Below are positions 47,541-56,864 of a stretch of 64,000 nt of DNA, one piece after another. The position numbers and the translations under genes are program-made. The DNA lies in NCBI GenBank assembly GCA_041640715.1, contig JBEPZU010000004.1, forward strand, positions 28,551 through 92,550, given 5' to 3'. The first letter of the stretch is position 1. Every line of letters begins with the position of its first letter. The notes under the pieces were generated by a model. It searched no databases, was not told where the DNA came from, and worked only from the letters and a program-made list of their open reading frames with translations. Source of the stretch: DSFO01 sp041640715 (GTDB taxonomy: Archaea > Thermoproteota > Thermoprotei > Gearchaeales > Gearchaeaceae).

Positions 47541-47562
47541 GAACCATCACATAAACTCGCGG
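47541..47562 (-). other. 16S rRNA processing stem, 3' arm
   Basis: gaaccatcacataaactcgcgg is the exact reverse complement of 49071-49092, forming a perfect 22-bp helix that brings the 16S ends together; pairing can be extended toward the gene with one mismatch. This is the archaeal pre-16S processing helix. Confidence 0.9.
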
Positions 47563-47572
47563 CTAACGCCTT

Positions 47573-49067
<1,495 letters not shown>

Positions 49068-49070
49068 CAG

Positions 49071-49092
49071 CCGCGAGTTTATGTGATGGTTC
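49071..49092 (-). other. 16S rRNA processing stem, 5' arm
   Basis: ccgcgagtttatgtgatggttc, exact reverse complement of 47541-47562. Confidence 0.9.
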
Positions 49093-49131
49093 CCTTAGAC
49101 CTAACCTTTTAGTTAGGTCCTCATACATGTT

Positions 49132-49203
49132 CGACTATAAGTGGAGGTTAATACCTCATCCTTAGCAACCGCTATGTCGGTATTAACACCGCCCTTATAG
49201 TCG
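49132..49203 (-). other. Leader hairpin at the 5' end of the rRNA transcript
   Basis: cgactataag (49132-49141) pairs with cttatagtcg (49194-49203), and inside it gttaatac pairs with gtattaac. The pair lies at the start of the transcript predicted from the TATA box at 49224-49236, so the first RNA made would fold into this 70-nt hairpin. A second small stem, cctaac/gttagg, sits at about 49100-49118. Function unknown; may aid early processing or antitermination. Confidence 0.65.
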
Positions 49204-49223
49204 CATTTATTATTTTAGCAAAC

Positions 49224-49236
49224 AAATATAAAAACT
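49224..49236 (-). promoter_or_regulatory. Archaeal TATA promoter of the rRNA operon
   Basis: On the minus strand AGTTTTTATATTT, with a purine-rich BRE-like AAAG just upstream, about 25 bp before the base of the leader hairpin (49203), which is therefore the probable transcription start. Confidence 0.65.
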
Positions 49237-49250
49237 TTAGCTAAAAAGCA

Positions 49251-49263
49251 AAGCTTATAATAT
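49251..49263 (+). promoter_or_regulatory. TATA promoter of tRNA-Ile
   Basis: aagcttataatat about 25-35 bp before the tRNA 5' end. It faces away from the rRNA promoter only about 15 bp away, so the two form a compact divergent stable-RNA promoter pair. Confidence 0.6.
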
Positions 49264-49286
49264 TGAATAAAAATAAGAGGATTGAA

Positions 49287-49361
49287 GGGCCGGTGGCTTA
49301 GCTTGGTTATAGCGTCCGGCTGATAACCGGAAGGTCATGGGTTCAAATCCCATCCGGCCCA
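49287..49361 (+). tRNA. tRNA-Ile (GAT)
   Basis: A 75-nt cloverleaf. Acceptor gggccgg/ccggccc pairs perfectly, the anticodon stem tccgg/ccgga encloses ctgataa with anticodon GAT, and the T arm has gggTTCAAATccc. Discriminator is A; no CCA is encoded and no intron is present. Bases 49362-49605 downstream contain nothing I can assign. Confidence 0.97.
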
Positions 49362-49605
49362 TAATATTTTGAACAACTTCCTTTAAGAATGCTGATCGAC
49401 TTATTTAACTTTTTGCCTTTTTATAATTTCTCCAGTAACGAGAAACTTCATCTGTAAATTTGATTGCCAATTTTTTATTCCAACCAATTCTTGGGCGTTA
49501 AAGTGTTTAAATAATACATGCTTAGCTAAACATTAACTTTTTGAAATGTTTTCTTAAATTATGATTTGACAGTTAAGCATGAGAAACTTCTGATAATACA
49601 ATTTT

Positions 49606-49921
49606 GGTGCAAGGTGTATTAGTAAGCCTCTTTCTGTTTCAACACCATTCATCTAGTCGGTAGGAGAACTCGCAAAGGGTTCTCATCGTTCTTCCCTACC
49701 TTTGTCTTTACGGGGGATTATGTTTCACCAAGCAATAGCAATATTCTGACTACCTACTTTGTTACCAAAGTAGGATCGTCTTCATCAACATCCTGCTACG
49801 CTTGTGTCATTTCTGTAATCTACCAGGCCTTTCGGCCTATACCTTGAGGTATCGTAAACCCTTTGGCGACAGAGGACTTTCCTCGGTCTTTCACCGAAGG
49901 GTGTTCAATACACCTTGCACC
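49606..49921 (-). ncRNA. rnpB: RNase P RNA
   Basis: The minus strand gives a 316-nt RNA whose ends pair perfectly over 15 bp (ggtgcaaggtgtatt with aatacaccttgcacc), forming P1. It carries GAGGAAAGTCC (the CR-I hallmark), ACAGAAATGACA, GGTGAAAC, and close to the 3' end the CR-V block TAGATGAATGG followed by AACAGAAAGAGGCTTAC, equivalent to the universal ACAGAA...GGCTTAC end. This is the catalytic RNA that matures tRNA 5' ends. It lies head to head with TiaS, and a spurious reading frame crosses it antisense. Confidence 0.97.
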
Positions 49922-49930
49922 GTTATAATT
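49922..49930 (+). promoter_or_regulatory. Putative TATA promoter of tiaS
   Basis: gttataatt lies 28-36 bp before ATG 49958, which would give a near-leaderless transcript. It touches the 5' end of the RNase P RNA gene on the other strand. Confidence 0.5.
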
Positions 49931-49942
49931 ATCTACTTGTTT

Positions 49943-49952
49943 AGTTTTAAAG
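49943..49952 (-). promoter_or_regulatory. Putative TATA promoter of RNase P RNA
   Basis: On the minus strand ACTTTAAAAC sits 22-31 bp upstream of the RNA 5' end at 49921, the distance expected for archaeal TATA boxes. It interleaves with the tiaS promoter and start. Confidence 0.5.
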
Positions 49953-49957
49953 TTTTT

Positions 49958-51322
49958 ATGAAAAAATACAGATTGGGCATCGATGATACAGATTCATCAT
50001 TTAGTTATTGTACAACATATATAGCTACTCTTCTGGTTGAGGAATTAACAAAAAACGGTTATAAATTGTTAGATTTCCCTTATCTAATAAGGCTCAATCC
50101 TAATATACCTCACAAAACTAGGGGCAATGCTTCAGTATCAATTAAAGCGGAATTCGACGAATCTTTTTTACCTCATCTAATAAATTTCTTCAAAAAACTT
50201 ACAGCCTCTATAGAAGACCCGAAAAGACCTGATAAACCTTCCCCCGTTTTAGCTATATTTGCTGAAAGAAAAAACGAAGAACTACAGAAATTCTACGAGA
50301 GGGCTCTTGTCAAAAAGGTTAACATAAATGAAGCCTTGAGTATTGCGAAGAAACTAAAGATAAGATATGTAGCTTCTAGAGGCAGTCTAAGAGGATTAAT
50401 AGGCGCTATTGCAGCTATAGGAGCAGAATTAGAAGACTTCACTTATGAACTGCTCGCTTATAGAGATCCACTTGAAAAAGGGAAGATTAGAGAAATAAGT
50501 TACGAGAAAGTGCTTTTGATGGACAATATGTTTAAAGATTTTACTTTTGCGAATATAGATAGAGAAAAAAAGAGAATATTAATCACCCCTCATGGCAAAG
50601 ACCCCGTGCTAGTAGGCATAAGAGGTATAGACCCGGATAAATTAATCGAGGCCTTCAATATTTTGAATCCAAAAGCCGAGAAATGGCTTATATTTAAGAC
50701 AAATCAAGGAACCGATGCACATTTAAAAACTGCAGAAAAACTCAAATTCTTGGATAAATATTGTGTCTTCTCAGATTTAGTTGAGATCTTAGATAAGCCT
50801 AGAATAATTAAAGGGGGCCATGTCATTTTAAAAGGCATTTTTAAAGATAAACTTGTTGAAATAGCAGTTTATAGAGAAAGTGGAACGATGAATAAAAAGG
50901 CTAGACTCTTAGAGAAAGGCGATATTATAAAAGTAGGAGGATCGATAAGAGAAGTGAGAGATGACTGTCTGCGAATTAACGCAGAAAAAATAGAAATAAT
51001 TAAAATAAATGAGCGATTTGAGGAAATCGGTCTTCATTGTATTAATTGTGGTTCGAAGATGGAAAGCATAGGTTCAGGTAAAGGATTAAGATGCCCAAGC
51101 TGTAAATTTAGGATAAACTTTGAAGTTCATCTTCTCGCTAAACTAGAGCATACTTTAAAAGAAGGAGAAATACTCCTTCCTCCTCCTAGGTCTAGAAGAC
51201 ATCTCACAAAACCACCTGAGCTAACTAAAAAAGCTGTCCAGAAGCCTTTCGAAATGAAATATTTCTTTTCTAAAGAATTATTGCTTAAGAAGGAGAAACC
51301 CCTGGTTAACTTCCTTAATTAG
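49958..51322 (+). CDS. tiaS: tRNA(Ile2) 2-agmatinylcytidine synthetase
   Basis: A 454-aa enzyme that attaches agmatine to C34 of tRNA-Ile(CAT) so that it reads AUA. It starts with RLGIDDTDSSFSYCTTYIA (the ATP-binding TCKD-like core, with the D-D-T-D-S motif), continues with RLNPNIPHKTRGNASVSI, the OB-fold part, and a C-terminal zinc ribbon I-N-C-G-S...C-P-S-C. I set the start at ATG 49958; the open frame extends 156 bp further upstream only because it runs antisense through the RNase P RNA. Convergent with the next gene, overlapping by 45 bp. Confidence 0.95.
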   Translation: MKKYRLGIDDTDSSFSYCTTYIATLLVEELTKNGYKLLDFPYLIRLNPNIPHKTRGNASVSIKAEFDESFLPHLINFFKKLTASIEDPKRPDKPSPVLAIFAERKNEELQKFYERALVKKVNINEALSIAKKLKIRYVASRGSLRGLIGAIAAIGAELEDFTYELLAYRDPLEKGKIREISYEKVLLMDNMFKDFTFANIDREKKRILITPHGKDPVLVGIRGIDPDKLIEAFNILNPKAEKWLIFKTNQGTDAHLKTAEKLKFLDKYCVFSDLVEILDKPRIIKGGHVILKGIFKDKLVEIAVYRESGTMNKKARLLEKGDIIKVGGSIREVRDDCLRINAEKIEIIKINERFEEIGLHCINCGSKMESIGSGKGLRCPSCKFRINFEVHLLAKLEHTLKEGEILLPPPRSRRHLTKPPELTKKAVQKPFEMKYFFSKELLLKKEKPLVNFLN

Positions 51323-52135
51323 TTTAAAACCAGCAGCATTGCATCTGCTAAGTACATTAGCTCTAATCCGCTTAACACCTTCCTCTGGATTACCTACATA
51401 ATTATAAACCAAAGCATTTCTAGGAAGAAGCTCGTAAAGCTTAGAATAAAATTCTTTAGAATACAATTCTTCAGCAATTTTATAAGTAGGGGGATCGTGG
51501 ATTACTTTATTGAAATATCCTTCCTCTAAATTATCAAGAACATCAAGTATGTCCTCATTGACTATATTTACTTTTTCAAGGCCTCTTGACCAGCTATTGT
51601 ATTCAGCTAGTTTAAGTACGTTGACATCTTTCTCTACCGTTACAATTTTTCTAGGGTTATAATGAAGAGCATGAATAGCTGTATAACCAAGACCGGTGCC
51701 TATATCAAGTACTTTATCTCTTTTGGTGAGGGACAATGCTTTCACCTTTAAGAAAGCATCTTGCCAAGGTACGATATCTTTTATTCTATGCATATGTATT
51801 CCATTTATCTCTAAGGTAGGAGCGGAACCTTCTACGTTTCTTATTTTATAAAATGCCCCTAAATATAATTCCAAAGCAAAAAAACCTTTCTTCAAATAAA
51901 CATAAACCTTTGTATTGTCGCCTTTGTCGACTATATCCTTTATATCTTCTAACTTAAATTCGAAGTTAGAATTTAACAAACTATCTCCGACAAGTTTAAG
52001 CATAGTTCTAGACATATTAAGGTCCAAACTAACTTCTATAGAAGTCATCCCTTTATTGATAGCTTCTAAAATTTGCTTAGCTATATCATACGTTAAGAGC
52101 GGAAAGTGCTTTGGCGTAAATTTATATATTCTCAT
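51278..52135 (-). CDS. Predicted archaeal SAM-dependent methyltransferase (COG2521-type)
   Basis: A 285-aa protein with an N-terminal non-catalytic part of about 120 residues, then MHRIKDIVPWQDAFLKV, motif I VLDIGTGLGYTAIHAL (about 145-160), IVTVEKDVNVLKLAEYN, I-V-N-E-D-I-L-D-V-L and KVIHDPPTYKIAEELY, where D-P-P-T is the motif IV of amino-methylating enzymes acting on nucleic acid or protein nitrogen. The family is a predicted archaeal methyltransferase; its target is not established. Stop overlaps convergently with tiaS; start overlaps the urocanate hydratase stop by 4 bp. Confidence 0.85.
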   Translation of the reverse strand: MRIYKFTPKHFPLLTYDIAKQILEAINKGMTSIEVSLDLNMSRTMLKLVGDSLLNSNFEFKLEDIKDIVDKGDNTKVYVYLKKGFFALELYLGAFYKIRNVEGSAPTLEINGIHMHRIKDIVPWQDAFLKVKALSLTKRDKVLDIGTGLGYTAIHALHYNPRKIVTVEKDVNVLKLAEYNSWSRGLEKVNIVNEDILDVLDNLEEGYFNKVIHDPPTYKIAEELYSKEFYSKLYELLPRNALVYNYVGNPEEGVKRIRANVLSRCNAAGFKLIKEVNQGFLLLKQ

Positions 52136-53853
52136 TCTCTTAACATGGGCATTTTTAGACCATGTTTTTTTGCCGTTTCGATAGCGGTCTTATAACCCGC
52201 ATCTGCATGTCTAATCACCCCTATTCCTGGATCTGTAGTGAGAGTTTTAACAGCCCTCTCTTTAGCAATGTCAGAGCCATCAAGCACCACGTTTACCCCT
52301 GAATGTATACTATACCCTATTCCTACTCCACCACCATGATGAACAGCTACCCAAGCGGCCCCAGCTATTGAGTTAAGCAAAGCATTAAGGATAGGCCAGT
52401 CTGCAATTGCATCGCTGCCATCTAGCATTCCTTCTGTCTCTCTATAAGGAGAAGCAACGCTTCCTGTGTCCAAATGGTCTCTGCCTATCCAAATAGGCCC
52501 TATCTCTCCTTTCCTTATCATCTCATTTGCTTTAATTGCAAAGTGAGCACGTTCGCCCAAAGCTAACCAACAAACTCTTGCAGGGAGGCCTTGAAACTTT
52601 ACCCTTTTACTAGCCTGTTCTATCCATCTAACTATCCTTTTATCATGACTGAACTCAGAGAGCACCATTTCATCTAGCTTATATATATCACTAGGTTCTC
52701 CTACAAGCGAGGCCCATCTGAACGGCCCTCGACCCTCAGCGAAAAGAGGCCTTATAAAAGCTTGTATAAAACCCTGATAAGAGAAAGCCTGATCAAACCC
52801 TGCTTCATATGCCATTCGCCTAGCGTTATTGCCATATTCAAAGACTATTGAGCCCCTCTTTTTAAATTCTACCATTGCTTCAACTTGCATTCTAATACTC
52901 TGTAGAGACCGCTTCCTGTATTCCTCAGGGTTTTCTTGCCTCAATTTGGTTGCCTCATCTAAAGAAAGCCCTACAGGTATGTAACTGAGAGGGTCATGAG
53001 CTGGGGTCTGATCGGTTATCACATCAGGAATTATACCTTTACTCAAAATCTTTGGGTAAATTTCGGCCGCATTTCCAAGGAGACCTATTGAAATTGGTTT
53101 CCGCTTATTAACATGCGATATAACCAAATCTAGGGCTCTATCAAGATCATCTACGAAAATATCAAGGAAACCTTGTCTAATTTTTTTCTTTATCATTGCT
53201 TCATCCACTTCAACGATTAGAGCAACGCCTCCATTCATCGTTATAGCTAAAGGCTGGGCCCCTCCCATTTCTCCAAGGCCCGCACTAAGTACAAAACGGC
53301 CTTCTAAGCTTCCGTTGAAATATTGATTAGCTACAGCAGCAAAAGTCTCGTAAGTGCCTTGAAGTATCCCTTGAGTGCCTATATACATCCAGCTGCCAGC
53401 AGTCATTTGACCAAACATTGTCAGTCCTTTTCTTTCCAACTCCAGGAAATATTGCCAATCGGCCCACTTAGGAACCAACATGGCGTTCGAGATCAAAACC
53501 TTAGGCATATGTTTATAAGTCTTAAAAATAGCTACAGGCTTTCCGCTTTGAATTATTAACGTTTCATCGCTACTCATTGTTAATAAGGAATCCACTATAG
53601 CTTCAAAACATTCCCAGTTCCTAGCTGCCTTCCCTGTACCGCCATATACTATGAGATTCTTAGGATCTTTGGCTACATCAACATCTAAAACATTAAAAAG
53701 CATACGCAATGGAGCTTCGATAAACCAATTTTGGCTTTTGACATTTAACTCGTAACCTTTTATAGCATGAACTGTACGCGTTAAAGGATCATAATACCCT
53801 TTTTCTATAATTTCATAAATCGGTCTATTTTTATACTTCTCTAAATTTTCCAT
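52132..53853 (-). CDS. hutU: Urocanate hydratase
   Basis: A 573-aa enzyme of histidine degradation that adds water across urocanate using NAD+ as electrophile. Family landmarks: YGGTGKAARNWECFEAIV, GLGEMGGAQPLAITMNGG, VITDQTPAHDPLSYIPVG, FEYGNNARRMAYEAG, FIRPLFAEGRGPFRWA, GLPARVCWLALGERAHF with the active-site cysteine, and VAVHHGGGVGIGYSIHSG near the C-terminus. Length fits the family (about 550). HutH, HutI and HutG are not nearby, so it is an orphan in a string of RNA-modification genes, and overlaps the methyltransferase start by 4 bp. Confidence 0.96.
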   Translation of the reverse strand: MENLEKYKNRPIYEIIEKGYYDPLTRTVHAIKGYELNVKSQNWFIEAPLRMLFNVLDVDVAKDPKNLIVYGGTGKAARNWECFEAIVDSLLTMSSDETLIIQSGKPVAIFKTYKHMPKVLISNAMLVPKWADWQYFLELERKGLTMFGQMTAGSWMYIGTQGILQGTYETFAAVANQYFNGSLEGRFVLSAGLGEMGGAQPLAITMNGGVALIVEVDEAMIKKKIRQGFLDIFVDDLDRALDLVISHVNKRKPISIGLLGNAAEIYPKILSKGIIPDVITDQTPAHDPLSYIPVGLSLDEATKLRQENPEEYRKRSLQSIRMQVEAMVEFKKRGSIVFEYGNNARRMAYEAGFDQAFSYQGFIQAFIRPLFAEGRGPFRWASLVGEPSDIYKLDEMVLSEFSHDKRIVRWIEQASKRVKFQGLPARVCWLALGERAHFAIKANEMIRKGEIGPIWIGRDHLDTGSVASPYRETEGMLDGSDAIADWPILNALLNSIAGAAWVAVHHGGGVGIGYSIHSGVNVVLDGSDIAKERAVKTLTTDPGIGVIRHADAGYKTAIETAKKHGLKMPMLRE

Positions 53854-53873
53854 ATGTGTATTACTTAATTATC

Positions 53874-54731
53874 CTATATTTTTTTGCAAAAGAAATCTAT
53901 TCTTATTTTATATTTTCTAGGCGCGTATTCGTTTACGATCTTGGTTTTCAGAATAGTGAATTCATACTGATTATTTTTACAATATTCAGAAATCAATCTC
54001 AATGCTTCACTATAAAGATCTTCTTCAGGTGCTATATAATAGAAATGAATTATCCCGCCCTCTTTTTTGATAACCTTCAAAGCGCTGTTAAGAAAACTAT
54101 GAGCACCTAACGGTAGGGTCATAAGTACCCTATCAGCAAAGTTAGCGTATTGATTAGCTACTTCTGCTACATCACCTAGAATACAAACCGCTTTATCTTC
54201 AATTTTATTAATCCTGATGTTTTCCAAAGCATACTTATAAGCAATCTCGTTCTTCTCTATTGCTATTATTTTATTAACTTCAGGATTAAACTTAGCAATA
54301 GCTACTGCATATGGTGCAACCCCTGCAAACATATAAACTATATTCTCTTTAGGCTTTGTGAGTTTTGCAATCTCCTGCCTATCCTCAGCATCCTTAGGCG
54401 AAAAATACACTTTAACAGGATCGACTTTTATATAATAACCATATTCTTTATGTAAAACTTCAGTATCGTTACCAAGTAAGATTTTGTAGTCATAAAGCCT
54501 GAACTCTCCTTTGCGAGCTTCAAACCTCCTTACGACGGCCTTAACATTCTTATGAATGCTTTTTATAGCTTCAGCTATCTTCTGCTCATATTTATCAACC
54601 CTCTCATCAATGTATACTATTGCTACTTGCCCACTTTTAGAACCTACCAGAACAAAACTTGAAGGTAAATAATCGAGATATTCCTCTGGAACTTCATTTT
54701 TTAGAAGATCTTTCAAACTAACTTTTTTCAT
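53874..54731 (-). CDS. tRNA (guanine(37)-N1)-methyltransferase, Trm5 type
   Basis: A 285-aa enzyme. The N-terminal D1/D2 region includes VVRRFEARKGEFRLYDYKIL, followed by KVYFSPKDAEDRQEIAKL, the SAM loop IVYMFAGVAPYAVAIAKF, IIAIEKNEIAYKYALENIRI, and RVLMTLPLGAHSFLNSAL corresponding to the N-x-P-P-x-S/A-like motif. Trm5 methylates N1 of G37 in tRNA, preventing +1 frameshifting, and in archaea starts wyosine synthesis. It ends 21 bp before the urocanate hydratase start and begins beside the initiator tRNA. Confidence 0.9.
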   Translation of the reverse strand: MKKVSLKDLLKNEVPEEYLDYLPSSFVLVGSKSGQVAIVYIDERVDKYEQKIAEAIKSIHKNVKAVVRRFEARKGEFRLYDYKILLGNDTEVLHKEYGYYIKVDPVKVYFSPKDAEDRQEIAKLTKPKENIVYMFAGVAPYAVAIAKFNPEVNKIIAIEKNEIAYKYALENIRINKIEDKAVCILGDVAEVANQYANFADRVLMTLPLGAHSFLNSALKVIKKEGGIIHFYYIAPEEDLYSEALRLISEYCKNNQYEFTILKTKIVNEYAPRKYKIRIDFFCKKI

Positions 54732-54738
54732 CCTGAAG

Positions 54739-54812
54739 TAGCGGGGGGTGGATTTGAACCACCGACCTCTGGGTTATGAGCCCAGCGGAATGCCTGGCTT
54801 TCCCACCCCGCT
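54739..54812 (-). tRNA. Initiator tRNA-Met (CAT)
   Basis: A 74-nt tRNA with acceptor AGCGGGG/CCCCGCT, anticodon stem CTGGG/CCCAG enclosing CTCATAA (anticodon CAT), and T arm GGTGGTTCAAATCCACC. The A1-U72 pair and the three consecutive G-C pairs in the anticodon stem are hallmarks of the archaeal initiator, which excludes the elongator and the TiaS substrate tRNA-Ile2. No CCA is encoded and no intron is present. Confidence 0.93.
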
Positions 54813-54986
54813 ATGCCATTTATATAATTTTGTGCTTCTTCTAATAAATCTTTAAGAGGGAAAAGACCCCTTTTTTTCGAGTGGAAAACTTCGAAATAAA
54901 TCCATCTCTCTAACTTTGCAATTTAAAAAATTAAGCAATTGTCTGAGGTGCTTTTCAAAAACACTTTTTCAGTGGAAACAAAGGGG

Positions 54987-56327
54987 TCAGGCCCCTTCAT
55001 TTTCTTGATTGACTTTCTTTATTTCTTCCTCTAAGATTTCGATACCTTTATCGATTAATTCTTCTTCTAAATTCAGGGGAGGAGCTATTCTTATCACCGA
55101 GCGGCCCGCAGTGATCAACAAAAGCCCTCTTTTCCAACAATTTATAATTATCTTATTAGCTCCTTCACTTAGGTATTCTTTTGTTTTCTTATTTTTGACG
55201 AGTTCTATACCTATCATAAATCCTTTACCTCGAACATCTCCTACAATTTCATATTTTTCCTTCATTTCTTCGAATCTTTTAAGCATTTTAGAACCCAATA
55301 CTTTAACTCTATCAAGCAGTCTTTCTTCTTTTATTACTTTTATAGTTTCTATCGCTGCAACACATGCAAGAGGATTTCCTCCAAAAGTGGTTGCATGAGC
55401 CCCTTTTTCCCATGTCATAATTTGTGATTTTGCGGCCGTCAATCCTAAAGGAAGACCGCTTGCTATAGCCTTGGCTAGAGATATTATATCAGGTACTGTT
55501 TCATAATGGTTTATTGCAAGCCATTCACCTGTTCTTCCTATTCCTGCTTGAACTTCATCATCTACTAGTAAGATACCATACTCGTCAGCAAGTTTCTTTA
55601 GTTTTTTAAAGTAATCTAAGGGGGGCCATACAAAGCCTCCTTCCCCTAGTACTGGCTCAAAGAAAAACGCTGCTACTTCATCAGGCGGGATATATTTTTC
55701 CAGTATCCATTCTTTAATGAAATCTATACAGGCAATTCCGCAATCTGGGTATGTTTTTCCAAAAGGACATCTATAACAATAAGGATATGGCACATGCACT
55801 ATACCAGGTAAAAAAGGCCCGAACTTCTTTCTATGAACAGGTTTTGAAGCTGTTAAACTCATGGAACCGTAAGTTCTACCATGAAAAGAACCTATGAAGC
55901 TGATAACATAAGGCCTGCCTGTATAGTATCTGGCTAGTTTTAGAGAAGTTTCATTAGCTTCAGTTCCACTGTTAGCAAAGTGAAATTTCGGTTCGAATGG
56001 AAGTATTGTCGCTACTTCTTTTGCCAAATCTACTGCTTCTTTATAGTAAAAATCTGTTATACTGTAATGTAGCAATTTCTCGGATTGTTTCTGTATTGCT
56101 TTAACTACTCGTTGATGTAATCCTATATTTAAACAAAGAAGGCCGGAGTTGAAATCTATGTATTCATTACCGTCTACGTCTATTACCTTTGTGCCTATTA
56201 CTTTATCTACCATTAAAGGATAAAATCTGGAATAAGAAGGCGATACATATTTTTCGTCCTCTTTTAAAATTTCAAGTGCCTTAGGACCCGGAGGAGTTAC
56301 TAAAATTTTTGGAAGTTTTTCTTGCAT
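54987..56327 (-). CDS. Class III PLP aminotransferase (ornithine/GABA-type)
   Basis: A 446-aa enzyme. It starts with the archaeal PGPKALEIL motif, then ANSGTEANETSLKLARYYTG (phosphate-binding loop), SFIGSFHGRTYGSMSLT, FFFEPVLGEGGFVWPP, DDEVQAGIGRTGEWLA (the D-E-V-Q pyridoxal contact), and SLAKAIASGLPLG with the PLP lysine in L-A-K-A. This is the acetylornithine/4-aminobutyrate/ornithine group, whose archaeal members with the G-P-K-A start include racemases and omega-aminotransferases. The substrate is not certain. A cysteine cluster C-Y-R-C-P-F-G-K in the insertion is unusual for the family but recurs in archaeal members. Confidence 0.88.
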   Translation of the reverse strand: MQEKLPKILVTPPGPKALEILKEDEKYVSPSYSRFYPLMVDKVIGTKVIDVDGNEYIDFNSGLLCLNIGLHQRVVKAIQKQSEKLLHYSITDFYYKEAVDLAKEVATILPFEPKFHFANSGTEANETSLKLARYYTGRPYVISFIGSFHGRTYGSMSLTASKPVHRKKFGPFLPGIVHVPYPYCYRCPFGKTYPDCGIACIDFIKEWILEKYIPPDEVAAFFFEPVLGEGGFVWPPLDYFKKLKKLADEYGILLVDDEVQAGIGRTGEWLAINHYETVPDIISLAKAIASGLPLGLTAAKSQIMTWEKGAHATTFGGNPLACVAAIETIKVIKEERLLDRVKVLGSKMLKRFEEMKEKYEIVGDVRGKGFMIGIELVKNKKTKEYLSEGANKIIINCWKRGLLLITAGRSVIRIAPPLNLEEELIDKGIEILEEEIKKVNQENEGA

Positions 56328-56346
56328 AAACGCTTTTCTTTGCGAA

Positions 56347-56355
56347 GATATAAAT
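56347..56355 (+). promoter_or_regulatory. Shared TATA region of divergent genes
   Basis: gatataaat reads as a TATA element for the + gene starting at 56376 (about 25 bp away), and its complement atttatatc reads as a TATA element for the minus gene starting at 56327 (about 20-28 bp away). One element seems to serve two leaderless genes in a 48-bp gap. Confidence 0.55.
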
Positions 56356-56375
56356 CTTTAATCTTGTTCTTTATT

Positions 56376-56864
56376 ATGGGACAATTAATTACTGTAAGCA
56401 TAAAACCTCCTGAAGGAGTTAATGTCATCGTAGGCCAGTCTCACTTCATTAAAACTGTAGAGGATATATATGAAGCAATAGTAAATACTGCGCCGCATCT
56501 TGAATTTGGAGTAGCCTTTGCAGAGTCTTCAGGACCTAGGCTGATAAGGAAAGAAGGAAATAATGAGGAGATGATTAACTTAGCCGTAGATTATGTCTCC
56601 CAAATAGGTTGCGGACACATCTTCGTTGTATGCTTAAGGAAAGGATACCCTATAAATATATTAAATGCGCTTAAACAAGTTCCTGAGGTGGCAACAATCT
56701 ACTGTGCTTCTGCAAATCCTTTATTATTCGTAATCTATGAAGAAGGTGAACAACGAGCTTTATTAGGCGTTGCAGATGGTTTAAAACCGCTTGGTGTTGA
56801 AGACGAAGTGAGGGTTAAAGAAAGAATTAATTTTCTAAGAAAAATAGGTTACAAAAAAGGCTAA
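56376..56864 (+). CDS. Adenosine-specific kinase (PF04008 type)
   Basis: A 162-aa protein of the archaeal/thermophilic adenosine-specific kinase family. ISIKPPEGVNVIVGQSHFIKTVEDIYEAI is recognisable in pieces, and PHLEFGVAFAESSGPRLIR, QIGCGHIFVVCLRKGYPINIL and LFVIYEEGEQRALLGVADG are the family blocks. It phosphorylates adenosine to AMP. I set the start at ATG 56376, directly before the family's usual N-terminus; the open frame starts 54 bp further upstream inside the shared promoter. It overlaps the DUF2070 gene end by 4 bp on the opposite strand. Confidence 0.92.
   Translation: MGQLITVSIKPPEGVNVIVGQSHFIKTVEDIYEAIVNTAPHLEFGVAFAESSGPRLIRKEGNNEEMINLAVDYVSQIGCGHIFVVCLRKGYPINILNALKQVPEVATIYCASANPLLFVIYEEGEQRALLGVADGLKPLGVEDEVRVKERINFLRKIGYKKG

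Noticed and set aside
47441..47572. Possible tRNA-Ala in the 16S-23S spacer
   Set aside because: The spacer is about 130 bp and holds the processing stems; no cloverleaf is present.
49802..49957. Upstream extension of tiaS (52 extra codons)
   Set aside because: The extension runs antisense through RNase P RNA, and the family N-terminus begins at 49958.
54813..54986. Possible small RNA with repeated gtggaaa and inverted gacccctt/aaggggtc
   Set aside because: Short repeats only; no C/D-box pair, tRNA or other RNA structure could be confirmed.
56322..56375. Longer start for the adenosine-specific kinase
   Set aside because: The extra residues are encoded by the divergent promoter and do not belong to the family.
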